In this document: positions 1-8,345 of the stretch, piece by piece | How positions within the stretch are numbered: the stretch's first letter is position 1 | Layout of the letters: every line of letters begins with the position of its first letter | Program-made: the position numbers and the translations under genes | The notes under the pieces: generated by a model | Databases searched by the model: none | Told to the model about the DNA's origin: nothing | The model's input: only the letters and a program-made list of their open reading frames with translations | Assembly: GCF_009360615.1 (NCBI RefSeq) | Contig: NZ_SPEY01000034.1 | Coordinates: forward strand, 1 to 35,925 | Direction of reading: 5' to 3' | Length of the DNA stretch: 35,925 nt | Origin: Comamonas sp. | GTDB taxonomy: Bacteria > Pseudomonadota > Gammaproteobacteria > Burkholderiales > Burkholderiaceae_C

Positions 1-1226
1 AGATCAAGGCGCTCGATGGCGACTTCAACTTCGAGGTCTACATGAGCCTGAGCTGCCACAACTGCCCCGATGTGGTTCAGGCACTGTCGCTGATGGCCAT
101 TCTCAATCCCAAGGTCAAGACCACGGTGATCGAGGGCGGCGCCTTCCAGAAGGAAGTGACCGAGCGCGAAATCATGGCCGTGCCCATGGTGTTCATGAAC
201 GGCAGCGTGTTCGGCTCCGGCCGCATGAGCATCGAGGAAATCGTGGCCAAGCTGGACACCGGTGCCGCCTCGCGTGACGCCGCCAAGCTGTCGGCCAAGG
301 AAGTCTTCGACGTGCTGATCATCGGCGGCGGCCCAGCCGGCGCTGCAGCCGCTGTGTACGCCGCTCGCAAGGGCATTCGTACTGGCGTGGCGGCCGAGCG
401 CTTTGGCGGCCAGGTCAACGACACGCTGGCGATCGAGAACTACATCTCCGTGCTGGAGACCGACGGACCCAAGTTCGCTGCGGCCCTGGAAGCCCACACC
501 CGTGCCTATGACGTGGACATCATGAACCTGCAGCGCGCCGAGAAGCTGATTCCCGCTGCACAGCCTGGCGGACTGGTGGAAGTGCAACTGGCCAATGGCG
601 GCTCGCTCAAGGCCAAGACCGTGATCCTGTCCACCGGTGCGCGCTGGCGCAATGTGAACGTGCCCGGCGAAGCCGAGTACAAGAACAAGGGCGTGGCCTA
701 CTGCCCGCACTGCGACGGTCCGCTGTTCAAGGGCAAGCGCGTCTCGGTGATCGGCGGCGGCAACTCCGGCATCGAGGCTGCGATTGACCTGGCGGGCCTG
801 GTGGCCCATGTAACGGTGGTGGAGTTCGCCGATCAGCTCAAGGCCGATGCCGTGCTGGTCAAGAAGCTGCACAGCCTGCCCAATGTGACCGTCATCACCA
901 ACGCCCAGACCACCGAGATCACCGGTGCCAACGGCAAAGTCAATGGCCTGAGCTACAAGGACCGTACCAGCGGTGCCGAACACCATGTGGAGCTCGAAGG
1001 TGTGTTCGTGCAGATCGGCCTGGTGCCGAACACCGAGTGGCTCAAGGGGACGGTGGAGCTGAGCAAGTTCGGCGAAATCATCGTGGATGCCAAGGGGCAG
1101 ACCAATCTGCCCGGCGTGTTCGCCGCCGGTGACTGCACCACCGTGCCTTACAAGCAGATCGTGATTGCGGCCGGCGCCGGTGCCACGGCAGCCCTGTCGG
1201 CCTTCGATCATCTGATCCGCAACTGA
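1..1226 (+). CDS. ahpF: Alkyl hydroperoxide reductase subunit F (3' part; start lies outside the window)
   Basis: This is the flavoprotein that passes electrons from NAD(P)H to the peroxiredoxin AhpC, so that cytoplasmic organic peroxides and H2O2 are reduced. The frame is open from the left edge (first codon at base 3), so the gene is truncated by the window. An N-terminal thioredoxin-fold disulfide CHNC is seen at 54-65. An FAD-binding [10 protein letters not shown] follows near 322-350. The thioredoxin-reductase-type redox pair CPHC is at 702-713, an NADPH-binding [10 protein letters not shown] near 753-782, and the FAD-closing motif [12 protein letters not shown] near 1123-1155. Both disulfides needed for the relay are present. 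ahpC would be expected just upstream. A hairpin terminator follows 43 bases after the stop. Identification is firm; the true start cannot be seen. Confidence 0.96.
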   Translation, partial: IKALDGDFNFEVYMSLSCHNCPDVVQALSLMAILNPKVKTTVIEGGAFQKEVTEREIMAVPMVFMNGSVFGSGRMSIEEIVAKLDTGAASRDAAKLSAKEVFDVLIIGGGPAGAAAAVYAARKGIRTGVAAERFGGQVNDTLAIENYISVLETDGPKFAAALEAHTRAYDVDIMNLQRAEKLIPAAQPGGLVEVQLANGGSLKAKTVILSTGARWRNVNVPGEAEYKNKGVAYCPHCDGPLFKGKRVSVIGGGNSGIEAAIDLAGLVAHVTVVEFADQLKADAVLVKKLHSLPNVTVITNAQTTEITGANGKVNGLSYKDRTSGAEHHVELEGVFVQIGLVPNTEWLKGTVELSKFGEIIVDAKGQTNLPGVFAAGDCTTVPYKQIVIAAGAGATAALSAFDHLIRN

Positions 1227-1269
1227 ACGGCCTTCATCGCGTGCAGCGCATGCGGTCGTAGCGATCAAG

Positions 1270-1300
1270 GAGGACTGCCTGGGCAGTCCTCTTTGCGTTT
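1270..1300 (+). terminator. Rho-independent terminator of ahpF
   Basis: GAGGACTGC (1270-1278) pairs perfectly with GCAGTCCTC (1283-1291) around a CTGG loop. Short T-rich sequence follows (1292-1300). It separates ahpF from the heme locus. Confidence 0.8.
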
Positions 1301-1442
1301 GAGCCATCGCGAAGAGGGGGCATGGCCGTGGGGGGAGCGTCAGGGACTTTGGCGTTTATCGCATGGGGTTGGGAACATCACGGCCCGTGAAGACAGGCCC
1401 GCCTAGCGCCAGAGTGCGATTCCCCGAATGTAACAAAGTCAT

Positions 1443-1470
1443 TTGCGGTTGAGAATTATTCGCATATACT
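1443..1470 (+). promoter_or_regulatory. Promoter with Fur box for the heme-uptake operon
   Basis: TTGCGG (1443-1448) and TATACT (1465-1470) are 16 bases apart and form a plausible sigma-70 promoter. The spacer holds TGAGAATTATTCGCA (1450-1464), which matches the 7-1-7 Fur consensus TGATAATNATTATCA at 11 of 14 defined positions. Fur with iron bound there would block polymerase, so the operon should be on when iron is scarce. The remaining part of the 1227-1602 gap is a ~130-base leader in which no gene was recognised; no HemP-like small ORF was found. Confidence 0.8.
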
Positions 1471-1602
1471 GGAGGCCATTCAGCCAGCCAATGCCGTGCC
1501 AGCGACAGGCCGCGAAGCCTCTGACGCTTCGACCTGTGGCCATTGACGTATCGATCAGAAGCCAGCTCTTGTCCATTTCTATGAATAAAGAGGGTTTCTG
1601 GT

Positions 1603-3855
1603 ATGGCTTACGCCAACGCTTCGCACGCCCGCGCCTCGCTGGCGCCACGCTCCGATCTCCGTCCGCTGGCGCTGGCCTGCGCACTGGCCTGCACCGCTCT
1701 CTCGGCCCAGGCCCGGCAGCCATCCTCCGAATCCGTCCAGGTCGCAGCGGCGCGGGCCGACCGCAGCACGCCTGTGCTGCGCGATGTGGTCATCAGTGCC
1801 TCGCGCGACGAGCAGGACGCCGACAGCCTGCCCATGACGGTGGACGTCATCGATGCCAGGCAGATGGAGGAGGAGCAGATCGGCGACATCCGCGAACTGG
1901 CCAGCAAGCTGCCCAATGTGACCGTGCCGCGCAGTCCTGCGCGTTTCACGCTGGCAAGCGGCTCCACGGGGCGTGACCAGAACAGCGGCTTCAATATCCG
2001 CGGCCTCGAAGGCAATCGCGTGCTGATGCTGGCCGATGGCGTGCGCCTGCCGCGCAGCTATGCCTTCAGCGCCAATGCCTTTGGCCGTGACTATCTGGAT
2101 CTGGGTCTGGTGCAGCGCGTGGAAATCCTGCGCGGTGCCGTGCCCGCGCTCTATGGCTCGGACGGCATGGGCGGCCTGGTCAATTTCATCACCGTGCAGC
2201 CCGACGATCTGCTCAAGGACGGCAAGACCATTGGCGGTCGCGTCTCGGCCAGTTATGACGGCTCGGACAACGGCAAGCGCGTGGGCGCGACGCTGGCGGG
2301 CCGTGCCAGCCCCGAATGGAGCTGGCTGCTGTCGGCCGGTGTGGGCCGTGCCAGCGCGCTGGAAAACAGGGGCAGCAATAACACCGTGGGTGCTCTGCGC
2401 ACCACGCCCAACCCCGAAACGGACAAGAGCCATTCTTTGCTGGGCAAGCTGGTCTACACACCATCGGCGGTGCAAAAACATGTGTTCGTCCTGGAGGGCG
2501 TGGACAAGCGAGCCGACTACGACCTGCTGTCGGCACGCAGCGCCACGGTGACGGATTCCAAGTCGAATACCTCGATGAAGCGCTGGCGTGCTACCTGGCA
2601 GGGACAGTGGCAGCAGCTGGATACGGCACTGGCCGACGAGCTCAAGCTGATGGCCAGCTATCAAAGCACGAGTTCGCGTGAGTTCGTGACCGAAACCCGC
2701 ACCCCGCCCTTGGCCTATCGCGAGCGCGATGTGACCTATGACGAGGACGCGCTGCAGCTGCATGCCCAGGCTGGCAAGACGCTGCGCTGGAGCAATGGCC
2801 TCAGCGGCAAGTTCAGCTATGGCGTCGACTATCTGCGCGGCAAGGTGGTCAACGAGCAGAACGGCATCACGCCTCCGGCAGGCGAGAGCTTTCCGCTCAA
2901 GCGCTTCCCCGACACCACGGAAACCTCGACCGCGCTGTTTGCGCAGGCCGAGCTGCACTATGGTGCTTTGAGCCTGACGCCCGGATTGCGGGCCGAGCAC
3001 TACAGCATCAAGCCCAAGCAGCAAGGGTTTGGCGGCACAGCGGTCAGCAATTCGGACTCTGCCGTCTCCCCCAAGCTGGGCGCCATGTTCCAGGTGAACG
3101 ATGCCTGGTCGGTCTACGGCAACTATGCCGCCGGTTTCAGAGCGCCGAATGCCGGGCAGATCAATGCTTTCTTCGAGAACCCGTTCATGTTCTACAAGAG
3201 CATTCCCAACCCCGATCTCAAGGCGGAAAAAAGCCATACCTTCGAGCTGGGCCTGCGTGGCCGCATGAATGCGCTGCGCCTTGATGCTGCTGTCTTCACG
3301 GGCCGCTACAAGGACTTCATCCAGGATCAGGTGCTGGTTTCCGGCAACTATGGTGACCGCAACAATCCGGCCACCTTCCAGTCCGTCAACCTGAATCGCG
3401 TGCATATCAGCGGCTTCGAGCTCAAGGCCGACTACGACTGGGGCAAGTTTGCCGGTGGCGACTGGCGCACCAATGCCGCCTATGGCTACACCAAGGGCAC
3501 GGACAAGAGCACCGACCTGCCCGTGGACACCATCTCGCCGCAGCAACTGGTGCTGGGCGTGCGCTACGACCGCTCGAATGTGGGCGTGCAGTTCAGCGCC
3601 TCGCACTGGGCCGGCAAAAAGGCCGGGGATGCAGCGGCCAATGCCTGGCTCAGCCCCAGCGCCACGGTGCTGGATCTGAGCGCTCAATGGCGCATCCGTC
3701 CCGGCACCCGCCTGAACGTGGGCGTCTACAACCTGACCGACAAGAAGTACTGGCGCTGGTCCGATGTGCGCAGCCTGACCAACACCACGCAGATTGCCGA
3801 TGCCTATAGCCAGGCCGGCCGCTATGTGCGTGTGTCCCTGGTTCAGGACTTCTGA
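1603..3855 (+). CDS. bhuR: TonB-dependent outer-membrane heme/hemoglobin receptor (BhuR/HmuR type)
   Basis: A 750-residue outer-membrane receptor that would import heme into the periplasm with TonB energy. The start ATG follows AGAGGG at a good distance. Residues 1-37 form a signal peptide ending ALSAQA. A TonB-box-like DVVISAS lies at 61-67. The plug domain (about 70-190) carries NIRGLEGNRVLMLADGVR and EILRGAVPALYGSDGMGG. The 22-strand barrel ends in the usual terminal Phe (VSLVQDF). Heme-receptor signature boxes FRAP (512-515) and NPDL (536-539) are present, but the histidine found between them in Yersinia HemR is absent. Substrate assignment rests on the following hmuSTUV genes and the FRAP/NPDL boxes. 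Neither a FecI-type sigma nor a FecR gene is adjacent, unlike Bordetella hurIR-bhuR. It is controlled by the Fur-box promoter upstream. Confidence 0.92.
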   Translation: MAYANASHARASLAPRSDLRPLALACALACTALSAQARQPSSESVQVAAARADRSTPVLRDVVISASRDEQDADSLPMTVDVIDARQMEEEQIGDIRELASKLPNVTVPRSPARFTLASGSTGRDQNSGFNIRGLEGNRVLMLADGVRLPRSYAFSANAFGRDYLDLGLVQRVEILRGAVPALYGSDGMGGLVNFITVQPDDLLKDGKTIGGRVSASYDGSDNGKRVGATLAGRASPEWSWLLSAGVGRASALENRGSNNTVGALRTTPNPETDKSHSLLGKLVYTPSAVQKHVFVLEGVDKRADYDLLSARSATVTDSKSNTSMKRWRATWQGQWQQLDTALADELKLMASYQSTSSREFVTETRTPPLAYRERDVTYDEDALQLHAQAGKTLRWSNGLSGKFSYGVDYLRGKVVNEQNGITPPAGESFPLKRFPDTTETSTALFAQAELHYGALSLTPGLRAEHYSIKPKQQGFGGTAVSNSDSAVSPKLGAMFQVNDAWSVYGNYAAGFRAPNAGQINAFFENPFMFYKSIPNPDLKAEKSHTFELGLRGRMNALRLDAAVFTGRYKDFIQDQVLVSGNYGDRNNPATFQSVNLNRVHISGFELKADYDWGKFAGGDWRTNAAYGYTKGTDKSTDLPVDTISPQQLVLGVRYDRSNVGVQFSASHWAGKKAGDAAANAWLSPSATVLDLSAQWRIRPGTRLNVGVYNLTDKKYWRWSDVRSLTNTTQIADAYSQAGRYVRVSLVQDF

Positions 3856-3868
3856 TTTTGTAGCTGAA

Positions 3869-3889
3869 AGCGCTTGCTTGGTAAGCGCT
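3869..3889 (+). repeat. Short palindromic intergenic element between bhuR and the 129-residue gene
   Basis: AGCGCTT (3869-3875) and AAGCGCT (3883-3889) form a 7-bp hairpin with a 7-base loop, preceded by GATTTTGTAGCTG. The GCGCTT...GGTAAGCGCT core recurs at 33355-33382. Elements of this style are scattered in Comamonadaceae intergenic DNA. It has no T-run, so it may stabilise or attenuate the receptor mRNA rather than end it. Confidence 0.55.
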
Positions 3890-3926
3890 TGAGATCTGTT
3901 TGACTCAAAAACTGCGGGAGTGTGCC

Positions 3927-4316
3927 ATGTCTGTTTATGAGAACACCGCCAATGCCCAGAGTGCCTCTGGCAGCCGCGATGAGGAATATCTACTGACCGA
4001 GGGCGAAGCCCAGCTGGCCACGGTGCTGGCGTTGATGACCGGTTTCAGCCAGGGCTGCTGTGCGGTGCATCGTGCGCCCATGGCCCAGCGCGTGGCGGAC
4101 CAGCTGATGCGCATGACCGAAGGCCTGGACGGCAGCGAGCGCTCCGACGATATGCGTCACTTTCTGCTGCGACTGGGACAGCGCTGGGCCACCGTGGCCC
4201 GGGTGTTGGCCCAGTCCGAATCTGGCACCGAAGGCCAGAATTCGGCCCTCCGTTCCGACGACGAGTTTTCCAACCCACAACCGCACTGGCATCACAGCCC
4301 GGAGACCCTGCAATGA
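3927..4316 (+). CDS. Uncharacterised 129-residue protein inside the heme-uptake operon
   Basis: I do not recognise the family. The ATG at 3927 follows GCGGGAG by 6 bases; an in-frame TTG at 3900 is less likely. The protein is soluble-looking, with no signal peptide or membrane segment, and is predicted mainly helical up to residue ~100. Its tail is polar and ends HWHHSPETLQ. A Cys-Cys pair followed by His (GCCAVHR, about residues 44-50) and the His-rich tail are possible metal or heme ligands. Its stop overlaps the hmuS start as ATGA, so the two are translationally coupled. That placement suggests a cytoplasmic role with HmuS, for example in heme handling or regulation, but this is inference. 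It is not HemP, which is about half as long and has a different sequence. Confidence 0.85.
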   Translation: MSVYENTANAQSASGSRDEEYLLTEGEAQLATVLALMTGFSQGCCAVHRAPMAQRVADQLMRMTEGLDGSERSDDMRHFLLRLGQRWATVARVLAQSESGTEGQNSALRSDDEFSNPQPHWHHSPETLQ

Positions 4317-5425
4317 ACGCCATCACCTCCCCCGAAATCCAGACCATGACCGCAGTGCAGATTCGCGAGCAATTTGCCCAGAAACGCCTGCAAGGCCTGC
4401 GCGCCAAGGATGCCGCCGAAGCCCTGCAGCTGAGCGAAGGCGCGGTGATTGCCGCACATGGCGGCGAGCATGAACGCGCGCTGCAGGCGCTGCCGCTGCG
4501 CGCCGAATGGCTGGACATCCTCAAGGCCCTGGAGGCCTGCGGCCCGGTGATGGCGTTGACGCGCAACGAATCCACCGTGCATGAAAAAGACGGCATCTAC
4601 CAGAACCTCTCGGCCCAGGGGCCGGTCGGTCTGGCGCTGAGCCGGGAAATCGATCTGCGCCTGTTCTTCATGCACTGGCATGCCGGCTTTGCCGTGACCG
4701 AGGAGTCCGCCAATGGTGGCCGTCCTGCCATGCGCAGCCTGCAGTTCTATGACGCGGCCGGTCGTGCCGTGCACAAGGTGTTTGCGCGCGAGGCCACGGA
4801 CATGGCGGCCTGGAATGCGCTGGTCGAGTGCTTTGCCGAGCCGTCGGCAGGCTATGTGTTCCGCGAACCTGCAGCCAAGCCAGCGATCAAGGCCGACGCC
4901 GAGATCGACGTGCCCGCGCTGACCCAGGCTTGGACCGAGATGAAGGACACGCATGAGTTCTTCGAGATGCTGCGCAGGTTCGGTGCCGAGCGCCAGCAGG
5001 CCTTCCGTCTGGTGCCCCAGTACTGTGAGCGCCTGAGCACCGACGCGGTGGCACAGCTGTTGGGCGATGCGGCGGTGGATGGCGTCTCCATCATGGTGTT
5101 TGTGGGCAGCAGCGGCTGCATCCAGATCCACACCGGCCCCGTGAGCCATATCCAGCCCATGGACGGCAAGGACGGCGTGCGCTGGATCAATGTGCTGGAC
5201 AAGGGCTTCAACCTGCATCTGCGCACCGATCTGATCGCCAATGTCTGGATGGTGCGCAAACCCACCAGCGATGGCGTGGTGACTTCGGTCGAGGCCTTTG
5301 ATGCCGAAGGCAACAACATGGCCATGTTCTTCGGCGAGCGCAAGCCCGGTCAGCCCGAGCTGCAGGGCTGGCGCGATCTGGTGGCCGGCCTGCAGCGCAA
5401 GGCGGCAGTGGCGGAGGCTGCATGA
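4313..5425 (+). CDS. hmuS: Cytoplasmic heme carrier/degrading factor (HemS/HmuS/BhuS)
   Basis: A 370-residue cytoplasmic protein that receives heme delivered by the ABC importer and hands it to heme oxygenase, or releases iron from it. Length and the two-fold repeated fold match the HemS/PhuS family (about 340-370). The first half contains RSLQFYDAAGRAVHKVF (141-157) and the second half the equivalent KPTSDGVVTSVEAFDAEGN. The conserved heme-ligand histidine sits in KDTHEFF (His214), in the same context as the Yersinia HemS and Pseudomonas PhuS ligands. Its ATG overlaps the preceding stop by 4 bases, and its own stop overlaps hmuT by 4 bases. No heme oxygenase gene is seen in the window. Confidence 0.93.
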   Translation: MNAITSPEIQTMTAVQIREQFAQKRLQGLRAKDAAEALQLSEGAVIAAHGGEHERALQALPLRAEWLDILKALEACGPVMALTRNESTVHEKDGIYQNLSAQGPVGLALSREIDLRLFFMHWHAGFAVTEESANGGRPAMRSLQFYDAAGRAVHKVFAREATDMAAWNALVECFAEPSAGYVFREPAAKPAIKADAEIDVPALTQAWTEMKDTHEFFEMLRRFGAERQQAFRLVPQYCERLSTDAVAQLLGDAAVDGVSIMVFVGSSGCIQIHTGPVSHIQPMDGKDGVRWINVLDKGFNLHLRTDLIANVWMVRKPTSDGVVTSVEAFDAEGNNMAMFFGERKPGQPELQGWRDLVAGLQRKAAVAEAA

Positions 5426-6312
5426 GCACGGCCCGCATTTCCCGGCGCCAGGGTCTGCAATGGCTGGGTGCGAGCGTGGCGGGCACGGCCCTGCCGGGGC
5501 TGGCGCAGGCCGCCTCTGCAGCTGCCGCACCCGGAGCGAAACGCCTGGTATCGCTCAGCGGGGCATTGACCGAGGTGGTCTATCTGCTCAATGCCCAGAG
5601 CCTGCTGGTGGGCACCGACACTACCAGCCTGTTTCCCGAAGCGGCGCAAAAAACCGCCAAGGTCGGCTATGTGCGCCAGCTCTCGGCCGAAGGCCTGCTC
5701 TCGCTCAAACCCGATGCGGTGGTCGCAACCAGCGAGGCCGGCCCGCCCGTGGTGATCGATCAGATCCGACAGGCTGGCGTTCGCGTATCCATGGTGCCGG
5801 CCAGGCACGACTGGGCCGAGGTCCAGGAAAAGGTCAGGGTCGTGGGCCGCGAAACCGGCCGCCTGGCCGAGGCCGACCAGCTGCTGGCCCAGCTCGAAGC
5901 GCAGTGGAGCCGTGTCCGGGCCCAGGTGGCCAAGGCCCAGCGCAAGCCGCGCGTGCTGTTTGTGCTCTCGCACAGCGGCAGTCCGCAAGTGGCGGGCAAG
6001 GGCACGGCAGCCCATGCGCTGATCCAGTACGCGGGCTGCGTCAATGCCATCGACCAGTTCGACGGCTACAAGCCCCTGACCGCAGAAGCCATGGCCAGCG
6101 CCGCGCCCGAAGTCATCATCAACACCACGCAGGGTATCGAGGCTCTGGGCGGCGAGGCCGCCTTCTGGAAGCGGCCCGAGCTGGCCCTGACGCCAGCCTT
6201 TGCCAAGAAGGCGCTGGTGACGCTGGAAGCCAGCCACCTGCTGGGCTTCGGGCCACGCCTGCCCAGTGCCGTACAGGCTTTGCATGTGCGCGCCCTGCAG
6301 TGGGTGGCCTGA
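5422..6312 (+). CDS. hmuT: Periplasmic heme-binding protein of the ABC importer
   Basis: A 296-residue class III substrate-binding protein (helical-backbone type) that takes heme from the receptor to HmuUV. The N-terminus MSTARISRRQGLQWLG has twin arginines followed by a hydrophobic stretch and an Ala-rich cleavage region near residues 30-36, so Tat export is plausible. The segment VGYVRQLSAEG contains Tyr83 in the position of the heme-ligand tyrosine of ShuT/HmuT. The mature part, LVSLSGALTEVVYLL, is typical of the family. It overlaps hmuS by ATGA and hmuU by a single base (TGATG). All features agree with the heme branch of the BtuF-like proteins. Confidence 0.93.
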   Translation: MSTARISRRQGLQWLGASVAGTALPGLAQAASAAAAPGAKRLVSLSGALTEVVYLLNAQSLLVGTDTTSLFPEAAQKTAKVGYVRQLSAEGLLSLKPDAVVATSEAGPPVVIDQIRQAGVRVSMVPARHDWAEVQEKVRVVGRETGRLAEADQLLAQLEAQWSRVRAQVAKAQRKPRVLFVLSHSGSPQVAGKGTAAHALIQYAGCVNAIDQFDGYKPLTAEAMASAAPEVIINTTQGIEALGGEAAFWKRPELALTPAFAKKALVTLEASHLLGFGPRLPSAVQALHVRALQWVA

Positions 6313-7436
6313 TGAGCGGACTGTCTGGTGTCATGGCGGCCAAGCCGGTGTCGGGCGTGCCCGCAGCTGCATCGCGCTGGCGCACGCCGGCCGGGCGGCT
6401 CAGCCGCAGTGCCACGCTGCTGCTAGGCCTGGCGCTGGTGCTGCTGGCCATGGTCTGGGGTGCGGCCAGCGGTGCCTATGCGATTGCGCCTTCGCAGTTG
6501 CCCGGCATTGCCTGGGATGGAATTCGCGGCCTTTGGGGTGGTGATGTGCAAACCGGGCCCGAACATCTGGTCTTTCTCAATATCCGCCTGCCGCGCCTGC
6601 TCATGGGCGTCGCGGCCGGCGCCGGACTGGGGCTGGCCGGCGCGTTGATGCAGGGGTTGTTTCGCAATCCGCTGGCCGACCCCGGCCTGATCGGCGTGAG
6701 CAGCGGCGCGGCCCTGGCCGCCGGCATCACCATCGTGCTGGGCGGCCTGTATCTGCCCTGGCTGCCGCGTCATCTGGGCAGCTGGGCCCTGGTGGCCATG
6801 GCTTTTGGCGGTGGTCTGGCCGTGACCGCTGTGGTCTATGTGCTGGGTCAGGTCCAGGGCACGACCCGCATCGGCCTGATGCTGCTGGCCGGCATTGCCA
6901 TCAACGCGCTCGCCGGTGCCGGGCTGGGCTTTCTGAGTTTTGTGTCCACGGACGAGCAGCTGCGCAATCTGCAGATGTGGCTGCTGGGCAGCCTGGGCGC
7001 CTCCCGCTGGAGCGCGGTGGCCCTGGTGTCTGCGGCCGTGGTCGTCAGCGCGGCGGCGGCGCTGGCGCTGGCCAGGCCGCTGAATGCGATTGCCCTGGGC
7101 GAAGCCCAGGCCAATCTGCTGGGCGTGGCCGTCGAGAAAACCAAGCGCCGCGCCGTGATGGTGGCTGCGCTGGCCGTGGGCGCCGTGACCGCGACCACCG
7201 GCATCATCGGCTTCATCGGTCTGGTCGCGCCGCACTGGGTGCGGCTGATGGCCGGTCCCGATCATCGCGTGGTGCTGCCGGGATCGGCCCTGCTGGGGGC
7301 AGCGCTGGTGGTCAGCGCCGATGCGGTGGCGCGCACCATCGTCAAGCCGGCCGAGCTGCCGCTGGGCGTGCTCACCGCGTTTATCGGCGTGCCGCTGTTT
7401 CTGGCCATGCTGCGCCAGTTCAGGAGCAAGGTATGA
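6312..7436 (+). CDS. hmuU: Heme ABC transporter permease (FecCD family)
   Basis: A 374-residue inner-membrane permease of the BtuC/FecCD fold; a homodimer would move heme into the cytoplasm. The ATG at 6312 shares its A with the hmuT stop codon. About ten hydrophobic segments are visible. Family motifs seen are RLPRLLMGVAAGAGLGLAGALMQG, FRNPLADPGLIGVSSGAALA, and the late GFIGLVAPHWVRLMAGPDHR that contacts the ATPase. The first ~35 residues are a polar N-terminal tail before the first membrane segment. It ends in an ATGA overlap with hmuV. Confidence 0.94.
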   Translation: MSGLSGVMAAKPVSGVPAAASRWRTPAGRLSRSATLLLGLALVLLAMVWGAASGAYAIAPSQLPGIAWDGIRGLWGGDVQTGPEHLVFLNIRLPRLLMGVAAGAGLGLAGALMQGLFRNPLADPGLIGVSSGAALAAGITIVLGGLYLPWLPRHLGSWALVAMAFGGGLAVTAVVYVLGQVQGTTRIGLMLLAGIAINALAGAGLGFLSFVSTDEQLRNLQMWLLGSLGASRWSAVALVSAAVVVSAAAALALARPLNAIALGEAQANLLGVAVEKTKRRAVMVAALAVGAVTATTGIIGFIGLVAPHWVRLMAGPDHRVVLPGSALLGAALVVSADAVARTIVKPAELPLGVLTAFIGVPLFLAMLRQFRSKV

Positions 7437-8287
7437 GTGCGTACCAAGGGCTGTCCAGCCTCGAATGCCGCCATCTGGGCGTCGGCGTAGCCAAGGGGCC
7501 GCGCCTGGCGACGGTGGATGTGCGGATTCCGGCCGGGCGCTTTACCGCCATCCTCGGCCCCAATGGCGCCGGCAAGTCCACGCTGATGTCCATGCTGGTG
7601 GGCGAGCGCGCGCCGCAGTCGGGCCAGGTTCTGCTCGACGGGCGGGCGCTGTCCGCGCATGCGATGGAGGGGCTGGCACGTCGTCGCTCCGTCATGCCCC
7701 AGGATTGCAGCGTGGCCTTTGACTTCACGGCCCAGGAGGTGGTGGAGCTGGGACGTTATCCGCATCGTCATCAGCCCGGCACCGGGGAGGCGCAGATTCC
7801 GGCGCAGGCCATGGCGTTGACCGGGGTCGATCATTTGGCGCAGCGCAGCATCAACACGCTGTCGGGCGGTGAGAGGGCGCGCACTCATCTGGCCAGGGCG
7901 CTGGCGCAGATCTGGCCAGATGGCGGGATGCCCGACGACGGCGCAGCCCCCTGGCTGCTTCTGGACGAGCCCACCGCCGCTCTGGATCTGGCCCATCAGC
8001 ACCATGTCATGCGCCTGCTGCGCCAGTGGGCGGGGCAGCAGGGCGCAGGCGTGGTCGCAGTGATTCACGATCTGAACCTGGCCTTGCGCTATGCCGACGA
8101 TGTGCTGGTGCTGGGCGGTGATGCCGGAGTGCACCACGGCGCGGTGCGGGATGTGCTTCAGCCTGCGCTGGTGCGCCAGGTCTGGGGCATGCTCTGCGAT
8201 CCGGTGCGCAGCAGCGACGGTGCGTTGCAATATATTTTTGTAGCGGATACCGCTTTGTCCGTCCGAAATTTCAATAGATTGAATTGA
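7433..8287 (+). CDS. hmuV: Heme ABC transporter ATP-binding protein
   Basis: A 284-residue ATPase that powers HmuU. Visible motifs in order: Walker A GPNGAGKST, Q-loop at VMPQDCS, signature LSGGERAR, Walker B WLLLDEPTAALD, and H-loop VIHDLN. The start is the ATG at 7433, which overlaps the hmuU stop; the preceding in-frame open sequence has no family similarity. The insert around IWPDGGMPDDGAAP before Walker B is common in HmuV proteins. The last ~18 residues (after ALQY) are encoded by hairpin-rich, A/T-richer sequence resembling the local intergenic elements, so the tail probably grew by loss of an earlier stop. It is the last gene of the operon. Confidence 0.95.
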   Translation: MSAYQGLSSLECRHLGVGVAKGPRLATVDVRIPAGRFTAILGPNGAGKSTLMSMLVGERAPQSGQVLLDGRALSAHAMEGLARRRSVMPQDCSVAFDFTAQEVVELGRYPHRHQPGTGEAQIPAQAMALTGVDHLAQRSINTLSGGERARTHLARALAQIWPDGGMPDDGAAPWLLLDEPTAALDLAHQHHVMRLLRQWAGQQGAGVVAVIHDLNLALRYADDVLVLGGDAGVHHGAVRDVLQPALVRQVWGMLCDPVRSSDGALQYIFVADTALSVRNFNRLN

Positions 8288-8290
8288 AAT
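8242..8290 (+). repeat. Tandem hairpins at the end of hmuV
   Basis: AGCGG-ATA-CCGCT (8242-8254) is followed by ATTTCAAT (8268-8275) paired with ATTGAAAT (8283-8290). TTTTTGTAGC just before resembles the start of the element at 3856-3890. No T-run follows, but this could end or protect the operon transcript. Confidence 0.45.
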
Positions 8291-8345
8291 CTGATTTCAG
8301 ACATGCTCAGGCTGCTTCATATTCAGTAGCGTATGCCCCGCCTGT

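Noticed and set aside
1471..1602. HemP-type small gene in the heme operon leader
   Set aside because: No short frame with a ribosome site and HemP-like sequence was found.
1579..3687. Very long open frame on the minus strand opposite bhuR
   Set aside because: It is antisense to a clear TonB receptor, has His/Gln/Arg-rich composition typical of GC-biased shadows, and lacks a ribosome site or a family match.
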